Assembly: GCF_003688995.1 (NCBI RefSeq)
Contig: NZ_PENI01000004.1
Coordinates: forward strand, 1-64,000
Length of the DNA: 64,000 nt
Reading direction: 5' to 3'
From: Streptomyces shenzhenensis
GTDB taxonomy: Bacteria; Actinomycetota; Actinomycetes; Streptomycetales; Streptomycetaceae
Shown here: positions 58,055 through 64,000 of the stretch, one piece after another
How positions within the stretch are numbered: position 1 is the stretch's first letter
Layout: each line of letters opens with the position of its first letter
The notes under the pieces: model-generated
Seen by the model: the letters and a program-made list of their open reading frames with translations, nothing else
What the model was told of the DNA's origin: nothing
Databases searched by the model: none
Translations under genes and position numbers: made by a program

Positions 58055-59392
58055 TCATGGTTGCCAGGTGACCCGGTGTTCTGTCAGGTGGGCCAGGACC
58101 GCGTGGTTCGCCTCCCAGCCGTCCGGGAACTTCACGAGGGTGCCTAGTTGGACCGGGTCGGTCGATGGGTAGTCGTCGAGGAGTTCGGCCACGCCCGCCC
58201 GGCACACCACGATGCAGGCGTGGCGGTGCCGGGAGGCGAGCACGCACAGGCGGCCCGTCTCCAGGTGGAAGGCGGTGGCGTCGGGGCGGCCGGACAGGGG
58301 ATGGAGCACCACCGTCACGTCGTACTCCCGGCCCTGCAGCCGGTTCGCCGTGTCGACGGTGACGTCCGCCACGCCCAGCTCGGCCAGCGCCGCTCGCACC
58401 GCCGCCGCCTGGTCCCGGTGCGCCGTCCCGACGGCGATCCGGTCGGCGGTGAGCGGGACCGGCCCCGTACCGCGCTCCGAGGTCGCCGCGCCACCGCGGT
58501 CCAGCAGCCGGCGGACGACCGCGGCCACCGCCCGCACCGCCTCCGGATCCGTGCGCGGCGTGTGCCGCGCGGGCAGTTCCAGCAGGCCCCAGCCCGAGGC
58601 CGCCGCCTCGTCGATCACCCGGTCGGGGCCGGAGCCGTCGGACGGCACGGCGAAGACCAGCCCGCGGTCGCCGTGGTCCGTGCCGCTGCGGAACGGCGTG
58701 TACGGATAGAAGGCGTCCGAGACCAGGGGCGCCGCCGAGGCCGGCAGCCGCCAGGACACCGGCAGCCGGTGCTGCGGCAGCTCGGGGTTGTGCGCGAGCA
58801 GCGTCGTCACGGCGGAGGCCGACGGGTCGTACGACAGCCCCGCCCACTGCTCGCTGCCCACGATCGCGAACGGGTCCAGCTGGCCCGGGTCGCCCACGAA
58901 CAGCGCCCGCTCGAACAGCCCGGCCACCGCGAGCAGCGCGTCCGAGCGCATCTGGTACGCCTCGTCGACGATCGCGTGCCGCCACGGCTCGTCCACCGTG
59001 ACATGCGCCCACTTCGCGGCCGTGGACAGCACCACCGGGACGCCGGCCAGATCCGCCGCCTTCGCCGACGTGCGCACGCCCGGCAGCTCGTCCAGCGCCT
59101 TGTCGTACGGATCGGTGTCGCTGCTGTGCAGCCGGCCCACGGGCAGCTCGGGGTTCTTCTCGGCGAGCCGCAGGACCAGGTCGTCCACCTGGGCGTTGGT
59201 CTGCGCGATCACCATCAGCGGCCGCCCGGCGTCGGCGAGTTCGAGCGCGGCCCGGACCACGAGCGTGGACTTGCCGGCGCCCGGCGGGGAGTCGACCACC
59301 ACGCCCCGGTGCTCGCCGTGCAGGGTGTCCCGCAGGATCGCCTCGGTGGCGCGGGCCGCCGCGGCACCGGGGTCGAAGGTCTGCGCGGTCAC
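58055..59392 (-). CDS. SF1 (DNA2/NAM7-type) helicase
   Basis: A 445-aa ATPase from GTG 59392, overlapping the upstream stop by GTGA. Helicase motifs: I VVVDSPPGAGKSTLVV (residues 32-47); Ia VIAQTNAQVDDLV; II HAIVDEAYQM; III FVGDPGQLDPF; IV PVSWRLPASA; V VDTANRLQGREYDVTVVLHPLSG; VI LASRHRHACIVVC. This is the pattern of SF1B Dna2/UvrD-like 5'-3' helicases. With the two genes upstream it forms a coupled operon that also codes for a Cas4-like nuclease, so together they may equal Dna2 in split form. DNA repair or anti-phage role; no direct evidence for either. Confidence 0.85.
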   Translation of the reverse strand: MTAQTFDPGAAAARATEAILRDTLHGEHRGVVVDSPPGAGKSTLVVRAALELADAGRPLMVIAQTNAQVDDLVLRLAEKNPELPVGRLHSSDTDPYDKALDELPGVRTSAKAADLAGVPVVLSTAAKWAHVTVDEPWRHAIVDEAYQMRSDALLAVAGLFERALFVGDPGQLDPFAIVGSEQWAGLSYDPSASAVTTLLAHNPELPQHRLPVSWRLPASAAPLVSDAFYPYTPFRSGTDHGDRGLVFAVPSDGSGPDRVIDEAAASGWGLLELPARHTPRTDPEAVRAVAAVVRRLLDRGGAATSERGTGPVPLTADRIAVGTAHRDQAAAVRAALAELGVADVTVDTANRLQGREYDVTVVLHPLSGRPDATAFHLETGRLCVLASRHRHACIVVCRAGVAELLDDYPSTDPVQLGTLVKFPDGWEANHAVLAHLTEHRVTWQP

Positions 59393-60978
59393 AGTACGTC
59401 CTCCTCGGTGACGGAATCGGCGGCCTCCGGCACGGCCTCGCCCGGCGGCCCGCCGTGCGTCCACGGGGTCTGCTCCGGATCGGGCAGCCTGGCCCCGCCG
59501 CGCTGCTCGTGCTCGAACAGCGTGAAGCACAGCCGGTCACCCTTCTCCGGCACGGACCCGGCCTCGGGCTCCTTGCCGCGGCCCATCTTGTCCAGGACCC
59601 GCAGCACGATCAGCCCCTCGTCCTCGTACCCCACGAACTCCGCCGCCTGCGGTCTGCCGCCCAGCGAGCGGTACGCCTTCGCCCGCTCCCCGAGGTGCGG
59701 CCGGTCGTCCGTGCGGACGGTGACCAGCGGGCGCGGACTGGGCCGCTTCCCCTCGCTGTACGCCATGACGACATCGGTGACCTCGCCCGCGAACGCCTCC
59801 CCGGCGAGCCGCCGCCCCGCCATCACCAGTGGATCGTCGAGCGCCTCCTGGGCCTCCAGCCGGGCCTGTTCGCGCTCGCGCGCGGCCAGCTTGTTCGCCG
59901 CGGTGACCGCGTCGTCGCGGCGCGGCTGCGGGGGCTCGCCGGCGCGTACGCGGTCGCGGTGCCCGGTGAACGACCAGCGGTCCCGGGTCCATCGCTCCTC
60001 GACGTGCGCGCCCTCGGGCAGCGCCCGCAGCAGATCGAGCCCGCGCCACACGGCGTCCCAGGTGGGCCGCGTACGGCTCTCGACCAGGGCCTGGATCTCC
60101 CGTTCGGCGGCGGTGACCTGACCGAGCCGCGCGTCGGCCTCCAGGCCGTCCGCGGCGGCGGCGAGAGCGGTGCGGGCGCGGTGGTGGCGCTCGATGGCGG
60201 GGGCGAGCAGCCGGTTGTCGAAGGCCGGATCGGTGGCCGGGCCGGCGGGCGGGTGCAGCAACTGGCCGTCGGCGCCGCGGGCCCGCTCCACCCGCTCGGC
60301 CGCCGCGCCGCCGGACTCGCCGTCGGGCGGTTCGATCCAGGCCAGCAGCGCGCCCAGGTGCTGGTCCTCCAGGCTCGACTGGCCGGTCGCCCAGTGCCGG
60401 GCCAGCACATCGGTCAGCGCGAGCAGCAGCGACGAGCCGGGCACCCGGGCCCGCTCCCCGAAGTGGGTCAGCCACCGGCCGAGCAGCGGCACCCGGGGCG
60501 GCGCGGGGTACGGCGCCTGCGGGTCCTGCTCGGCCGTGCGGCGAAAGCGCATGGAGCGGCCCAGCAGCCGTACGAAGTCGGCGCCCGCGCGGCTCGGCAC
60601 GATCAGCTGGGGCGCGTCCGCGCACAGCTCCGTCACGACCTTGACCCGCTTGCCGGTCTCCGGTTCTGTCTCGGTGCGTTCGGCGTCCTCGACCTGGTCG
60701 GCGTAGGCGTCGAGGTACGGCAGGACGATGTCGGCGAGTTCGGCGAGGAAGGCGAAGCGCAGGTCGCGGTCGCGCGGCTGCGGCACGACCAGCAGGCGGG
60801 GCGCCGCCCGGTCGGTGCCGACCAGGGCGCCGAGCGGGGCACCGGCCTCGCCCGCGGTGGTCAGCGGCACGAACACCAGGGGCCGGTCGGACAGATGCCG
60901 GTGCCGGACGGTGGCGGCGGGCTCGGCCCGGCCACAGCGCACGGCCTCCAGCCGGCCGAGGGTGGCGATCAGCGACAA
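59389..60978 (-). CDS. Unrecognised middle gene of the helicase/nuclease operon
   Basis: A 529-aa protein from TTG 60978, chosen because GGAGGT lies 6 nt upstream; overlaps the nuclease gene by 10 nt and the helicase gene by 4 nt. The N-terminal 150 residues are beta-rich (RPLVFVPLTTAGEAGAPLGALVG, RLLVVPQPRDRDLRFAFLAELADIVLPYLDAY), the middle is helical and charged (ARARGADGQLL..., REREQARLEAQEALDD), and the C-terminal 150 residues look like SH3/OB-type strands (PLVTVRTDDRPHLGERAKAYR, LIVLRVLDKMGRG). No catalytic motif is visible. By position it may be a scaffold or DNA-binding subunit that links helicase and nuclease. Confidence 0.65.
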   Translation of the reverse strand: MSLIATLGRLEAVRCGRAEPAATVRHRHLSDRPLVFVPLTTAGEAGAPLGALVGTDRAAPRLLVVPQPRDRDLRFAFLAELADIVLPYLDAYADQVEDAERTETEPETGKRVKVVTELCADAPQLIVPSRAGADFVRLLGRSMRFRRTAEQDPQAPYPAPPRVPLLGRWLTHFGERARVPGSSLLLALTDVLARHWATGQSSLEDQHLGALLAWIEPPDGESGGAAAERVERARGADGQLLHPPAGPATDPAFDNRLLAPAIERHHRARTALAAAADGLEADARLGQVTAAEREIQALVESRTRPTWDAVWRGLDLLRALPEGAHVEERWTRDRWSFTGHRDRVRAGEPPQPRRDDAVTAANKLAAREREQARLEAQEALDDPLVMAGRRLAGEAFAGEVTDVVMAYSEGKRPSPRPLVTVRTDDRPHLGERAKAYRSLGGRPQAAEFVGYEDEGLIVLRVLDKMGRGKEPEAGSVPEKGDRLCFTLFEHEQRGGARLPDPEQTPWTHGGPPGEAVPEAADSVTEEDVL

Positions 60979-62270
60979 GGGGCCACCTCCCGGTCGGCCC
61001 GTGCGCCGGGCAGCGCCGGCTCGTCCGGGGCCGGCTCGCGCAGCGCCTCCGCGCGCAGGGCCGTCGCCCGGCGCAGGGCGGCGACCGCCGGGTCGTCGGG
61101 GTCGCCGCTCGCGCCACGGGCCGCCGACAGCACGTCGTCGACCGTGCTCAGACCGCCCAGTTCGGCGCGCAGCGGACGGCCGAGTGCGGTGACCGCGCCG
61201 GCCGCCCGGGAGCGTGCGCGGCAGTGGAAGGCGAGCTCGCAGGCGGCCAGGCACTCGGGCGCGTACGTCGCCGGTACCGAGTCGACCGCGGCGCTCAGCT
61301 CGGCGGCGGGCAGGTCCGGGGCGAAGCAGGTGCCCTCGGACAGGGCGTCGGCGATGTCCTGGATCCGGGTCAGCCGGGCCAGCTGGCGGGCGGTGACGGC
61401 ACGCTGCTTGCGGATGTCGACGGCGGAGGCGGCGGGCAGGTTGGAGAAGTCCTTGGGGCACACCAGGAGCACCCGGTGGCGCACGCGCGGGGCCGGTTCG
61501 AGGCGGGCGGCGACCTCCTCCAGGGCCAGCACGTACACCGCGGCCTGCCGGGCGGCGGCGCCCACCTTCGCCGGGTCCGCCGCACCGTCCAGCATCGGGA
61601 AGGACTTGATCTCCGCGACGGACCAGCTGCCGTCCGGGTGCACGACCACCGCGTCCGGTTCCAGAAAGGTGGGGGAGCCCGCGACGTCGAGCGCCAGCAT
61701 CGGATGGTCGAGCAGCGTCCAGGTGCCCCGGGCGGCCGTGGCCTCGCGCAGCGCCAGCGCCGTACGGGCCGTGCGCCCCTCGGGGCCGATCGCGGACAGA
61801 TCGGGGACGGCGGCCTCCCGGGGCGGCTCGGCGGCCGGATCCAGCGTGGTGTGCACGAGCCGCAGCAACTCCGCGCCCTCGCCCGCCTTCACGCGTGCCT
61901 CGAAGGCGTTGCCCCGGGTCAGCGCGAACTGCGACTGGCCGAAGACGGCCGGCGCGCCCAGCGATTCGGCCAGCGCGGTCTTGTCGACCCCGGCACCGTC
62001 CAGGATCGCCCGCCTGCGGCATCCCGGGTTCGCGGCGAGTGCCGCGAGGGCGCGCGCGTCCAGTGCCCTGGGCGGGACGTCGGGGCCGCCGCGCAGCTCA
62101 GCGAGTCTTCCCCAGACTCTCGACTTCGCCGGAGCGGGGGAGATCCCAGTCCGGGGCCCCTTCTCCCGCGCCCCTGGGGGAGGTGTCAGGCTCGGCTCCG
62201 GGCCCGAGCCGGTCCTCGCGCTGCCGTGGAATTCGTTCACCCGTCGAAGTCTGGCATCCGCCACCGACAA
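60969..62270 (-). CDS. Cas4/RecB-like PD-(D/E)XK nuclease with predicted Fe-S cluster
   Basis: A 433-aa protein. Start uncertain: TTG 62270 as given, with in-frame GTG starts inside; it overlaps the PAP2 gene upstream by up to 173 nt. Nuclease motifs: GNAFEARV (E124), FLEPDAVVV (D206), VAEIKSF (E220, K222) and Q-A-A-V-Y (Q242-Y246, the QxxxY of the RecB/Cas4 family). Cys84 (NPGCRRR) before the nuclease and Cys340, Cys344, Cys350 after it (ECLAACELAFHC) are arranged as in Cas4, AddB and Dna2, which bind a [4Fe-4S] cluster. Coupled to the unknown gene and the SF1 helicase. Confidence 0.8.
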   Translation of the reverse strand: MSVADARLRRVNEFHGSARTGSGPEPSLTPPPGAREKGPRTGISPAPAKSRVWGRLAELRGGPDVPPRALDARALAALAANPGCRRRAILDGAGVDKTALAESLGAPAVFGQSQFALTRGNAFEARVKAGEGAELLRLVHTTLDPAAEPPREAAVPDLSAIGPEGRTARTALALREATAARGTWTLLDHPMLALDVAGSPTFLEPDAVVVHPDGSWSVAEIKSFPMLDGAADPAKVGAAARQAAVYVLALEEVAARLEPAPRVRHRVLLVCPKDFSNLPAASAVDIRKQRAVTARQLARLTRIQDIADALSEGTCFAPDLPAAELSAAVDSVPATYAPECLAACELAFHCRARSRAAGAVTALGRPLRAELGGLSTVDDVLSAARGASGDPDDPAVAALRRATALRAEALREPAPDEPALPGARADREVAPCR

Positions 62271-63135
62271 TCGGGGAACCTGCGCCGCCGGAGCGTCCCG
62301 TGACGGCGGTGGCGGCCGGGGAAAGACGGGCCCGCAGTGCGGTACCGGCCCGGGCCACGGGCGGTGCGAGGCGGGTCCGCGCCGCGGCGACGCCCCGCGT
62401 CACATGCGGTGCGAGCAGCAGTCCGGCGCCCATCACGACCGCGCCCGCGACCGCGTCCAGCAGATAGTGGTTGGCCGTGCCCATGACCACGATCGTGGTC
62501 AGCAGCGGATAGGTCACACCGAGGACCTTGGTGAGCCGGGTGCCGCCGTAACGCCACAGCATCACCCCGCACCACAGCGACCAGCCGACGTGCAGGCTCG
62601 GCATGGCCGCGTACTGGTTCGTCATGCTGCCCAGCCCGCGCGGGGCGCTGGCCTGGCCGCCCCACCAGCCGTACGAGCTGTACTGGGCCATCGTGTCGAC
62701 GAAGCCGTGCTCCGGCGAGAGCAGCCGGGGCGGGCAGGTGGGCAGCAGCGTGAAGCCGATCAGGCCGATGAACGTGGACGTCATCAGCCAGGTGCGGGCC
62801 GCGCGGTAGTGGGCGCTGCGGAACCGGAAGATCCAGACGAGGATGAGCGGTGTCACCAGGTAGTGCAGGGACGCGTACCAGAAGTCGGCGGGTACGCCGA
62901 GCCACGCCTCGCGGGTGAACAGCCGGTTGAGCGGGTGCTCGGCGTTGATGCGCAGGAACTGCTCGACGCGCAGGATCGCCAGTCCGTGGTCGACGGCGGT
63001 CGAGACGTCCCCGCGGGCGAGCAGGCGGCCGGCCGAGTAGCAGCCGTACACCAGCAGGATCAGTGGCAGCTCGGTCCACCACCGCAGCCGGATCCGCCGG
63101 GACTCCCCGGTGCCCGGTGTCACGGTCTGCGGCAT
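62098..63135 (-). CDS. PAP2_3 (inositolphosphotransferase-like) membrane protein
   Basis: A 345-aa polytopic membrane protein from ATG 63133-63135 (GGGGAGGG at 7 nt). Five to six helices; the family site reads [15 protein letters not shown] (conserved Ser-x-His) and [15 protein letters not shown] (His then Asp), typical of the PAP2_3 branch that transfers or removes lipid phosphate. The C-terminal 90 residues ([15 protein letters not shown]... to SLGKTR) are cytosolic, basic and low complexity, and overlap the following nuclease gene in another frame. Substrate unknown. Confidence 0.8.
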   Translation of the reverse strand: MPQTVTPGTGESRRIRLRWWTELPLILLVYGCYSAGRLLARGDVSTAVDHGLAILRVEQFLRINAEHPLNRLFTREAWLGVPADFWYASLHYLVTPLILVWIFRFRSAHYRAARTWLMTSTFIGLIGFTLLPTCPPRLLSPEHGFVDTMAQYSSYGWWGGQASAPRGLGSMTNQYAAMPSLHVGWSLWCGVMLWRYGGTRLTKVLGVTYPLLTTIVVMGTANHYLLDAVAGAVVMGAGLLLAPHVTRGVAAARTRLAPPVARAGTALRARLSPAATAVTGRSGGAGSPIVGGGCQTSTGERIPRQREDRLGPGAEPDTSPRGAGEGAPDWDLPRSGEVESLGKTR

Positions 63136-63380
63136 CCGATCGCCCTCCCCCTCTTCCCACGCGGCGCCCGGCGTGCCGACCGTGCCACTTTACGGTGTAC
63201 GTGGTCCGCCCGTGCGGGGCGTTCCAGCACTCAAAGACGTCGAGATCGCCCGCCGGGTTGCCCCCGCGGGGCGTGCGCGATGATGGACCCGTTCCGCTTC
63301 CGTTCTCGCTCGTTTTCCGCCCTGTTCTCCTCCCTCGATCTCCGACGGTTTCGTACCGCTCGTCCCGAAAGGCCCCCCTC

Positions 63381-63977
63381 ATGGCACCGCGCATTCTGTT
63401 GGCCCGGCACGGACAGACCCAGTGGTCGCTGTCCGGCCAGCACACCGGCAGGACCGACGTGCCGCTCCTGGAGGAGGGGCGCCGGGGCGCCAAGCTGCTC
63501 GGCGAGCGGCTGCACCGGGCGCCCCTCGACGGCCTGCCCGGGGCCGAGGTGCGCACCAGCCCGCTGGCACGCGCGCGTGAGACCTGCGAACTCGCCGGGT
63601 TCGGCGAGCGGGCCGACACCTGGGACGCGCTCCTGGAGTGGGACTACGGCGCCTACGAGGGCATGACCCCCGCCGAGATCCAGGCCGTCCGCCCGGGCTG
63701 GCTCATCTGGCGGGACGGCGTACCCGAGGGCGAGGGTCTGGCCGAGGTGACGGCCCGCGCGGACGAGGTGGTGGCCTGGGCCCGGTCGGCTGACCGCGAC
63801 GTCCTGGTCTTCGCCCACGGGCACATCCTGCGCTCCATAGGGGCGCGGTGGCTGGGCCTGCCCCTCGACTTCGCCGCGCGCATCCGCCTCAACCCCACGT
63901 CCCTGTCGGTCCTCGGCTGGGCGTACGGCGAACCGGCGATCGAGAGCTGGAACGACCTGGGGCACCTCGCCGGGTGA
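63381..63977 (+). CDS. Histidine phosphatase family protein
   Basis: A 198-aa cytosolic enzyme from ATG 63381. Phosphoglycerate-mutase-like site: [25 protein letters not shown] with the catalytic His of RHG and the second Arg; [16 protein letters not shown] (third basic residue), [14 protein letters not shown] with the Glu acid, and [11 protein letters not shown] with the second His. Members are phosphatases for sugar phosphates or nucleotides; the substrate is not predictable. Probably monocistronic; its left neighbour diverges. Confidence 0.88.
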   Translation: MAPRILLARHGQTQWSLSGQHTGRTDVPLLEEGRRGAKLLGERLHRAPLDGLPGAEVRTSPLARARETCELAGFGERADTWDALLEWDYGAYEGMTPAEIQAVRPGWLIWRDGVPEGEGLAEVTARADEVVAWARSADRDVLVFAHGHILRSIGARWLGLPLDFAARIRLNPTSLSVLGWAYGEPAIESWNDLGHLAG

Positions 63978-64000
63978 GCGGGCTCACATGCTGCGCGGCA

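Noticed and set aside
60969..62270. CRISPR Cas4
   Set aside because: The nuclease is Cas4-like in fold and Fe-S pattern, but no CRISPR array or other cas gene is in the window; the partner helicase points to a Dna2/AddAB-like role.
59455..63666. A 1403-codon open frame on the plus strand
   Set aside because: It is antisense to the helicase/unknown/nuclease/PAP2 genes, which have motifs, ribosome sites and overlaps; long shadow frames are normal at this G+C.

Overview
The window is chromosomal DNA from a Streptomyces or very close relative. Evidence: very high G+C with G/C-rich third codon positions, many GTG/TTG starts behind GGAGG-type ribosome binding sites, dense short operons with ATGA/GTGA overlaps, and several actinomycete hallmarks: the CslA/GlxA tip-glycan machinery, a DasR-type operator, a SigR-type promoter, class E/F sortases and a PAS-GGDEF-EAL protein matching CdgA. 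Gene order around cslA-glxA, the AA10 monooxygenase and cdgA fits the S. coelicolor SCO28xx core region as I remember it. All identities rest on motif reading; no database search was run.

Layout. 0-3 kb: a left-edge partial gene, a broken paralogue of a Streptomyces-specific family, and an XRE-TPR regulator paired with a SLOG-like protein. 3-9 kb: secreted SGNH hydrolase, DUF445 protein, a 29-bp tandem repeat array, an MFS transporter, a small membrane protein and a MOSC protein. 9-14.7 kb: a lower-G+C island with three genes on one strand, namely a PLD-nuclease/SF2-helicase/DUF3427 protein, an SRA-like (ScoMcrA type) protein with a degenerate-looking nuclease domain, and an unrecognised winged-helix protein, plus an antitoxin-like remnant pair. 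This looks like a type IV restriction or anti-phage module.

15-26 kb: SEC-C protein, class E sortase, a divergent MFS/HxlR pair with two identical operators, DUF6412 plus a second YidC, an FAH-family hydrolase, an F420-type oxidoreductase, a sugar-type oxidoreductase/haem-degrading-domain operon divergent from a ROK repressor with a clear operator, and a secreted anchored protein. 26-30 kb: GntR regulator, FAD oxidoreductase and phosphonatase-like hydrolase (a probable aminophosphonate pathway), then a NagD-like HAD. 30-43 kb: surface protein and an aberrant sortase; GH6 cellulase, GlxA and CslA (hyphal-tip glycan); FadR-type regulator; cell-wall hydrolase; SPFH protein; LPMO with a DasR-like site; acyl-CoA ligase.

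43-52 kb: IclR regulator, an ectoine-type (Ehu) ABC importer, DUF3830, amidase, D-2-hydroxyacid dehydrogenase and tandem maleate isomerase/racemase-like genes, which together look like uptake and catabolism of a small amido/carboxylic compound. 52-64 kb: SigR-type promoter with a flavin oxidoreductase, CdgA, M6 protease, conserved small genes, a three-gene operon (SF1 helicase, unknown, Cas4-like Fe-S nuclease) resembling a split Dna2, a PAP2_3 membrane phosphatase and a histidine phosphatase. Three identical tRNA-Lys(CTT) genes lie on the minus strand within 19 kb, each next to a hairpin terminator.
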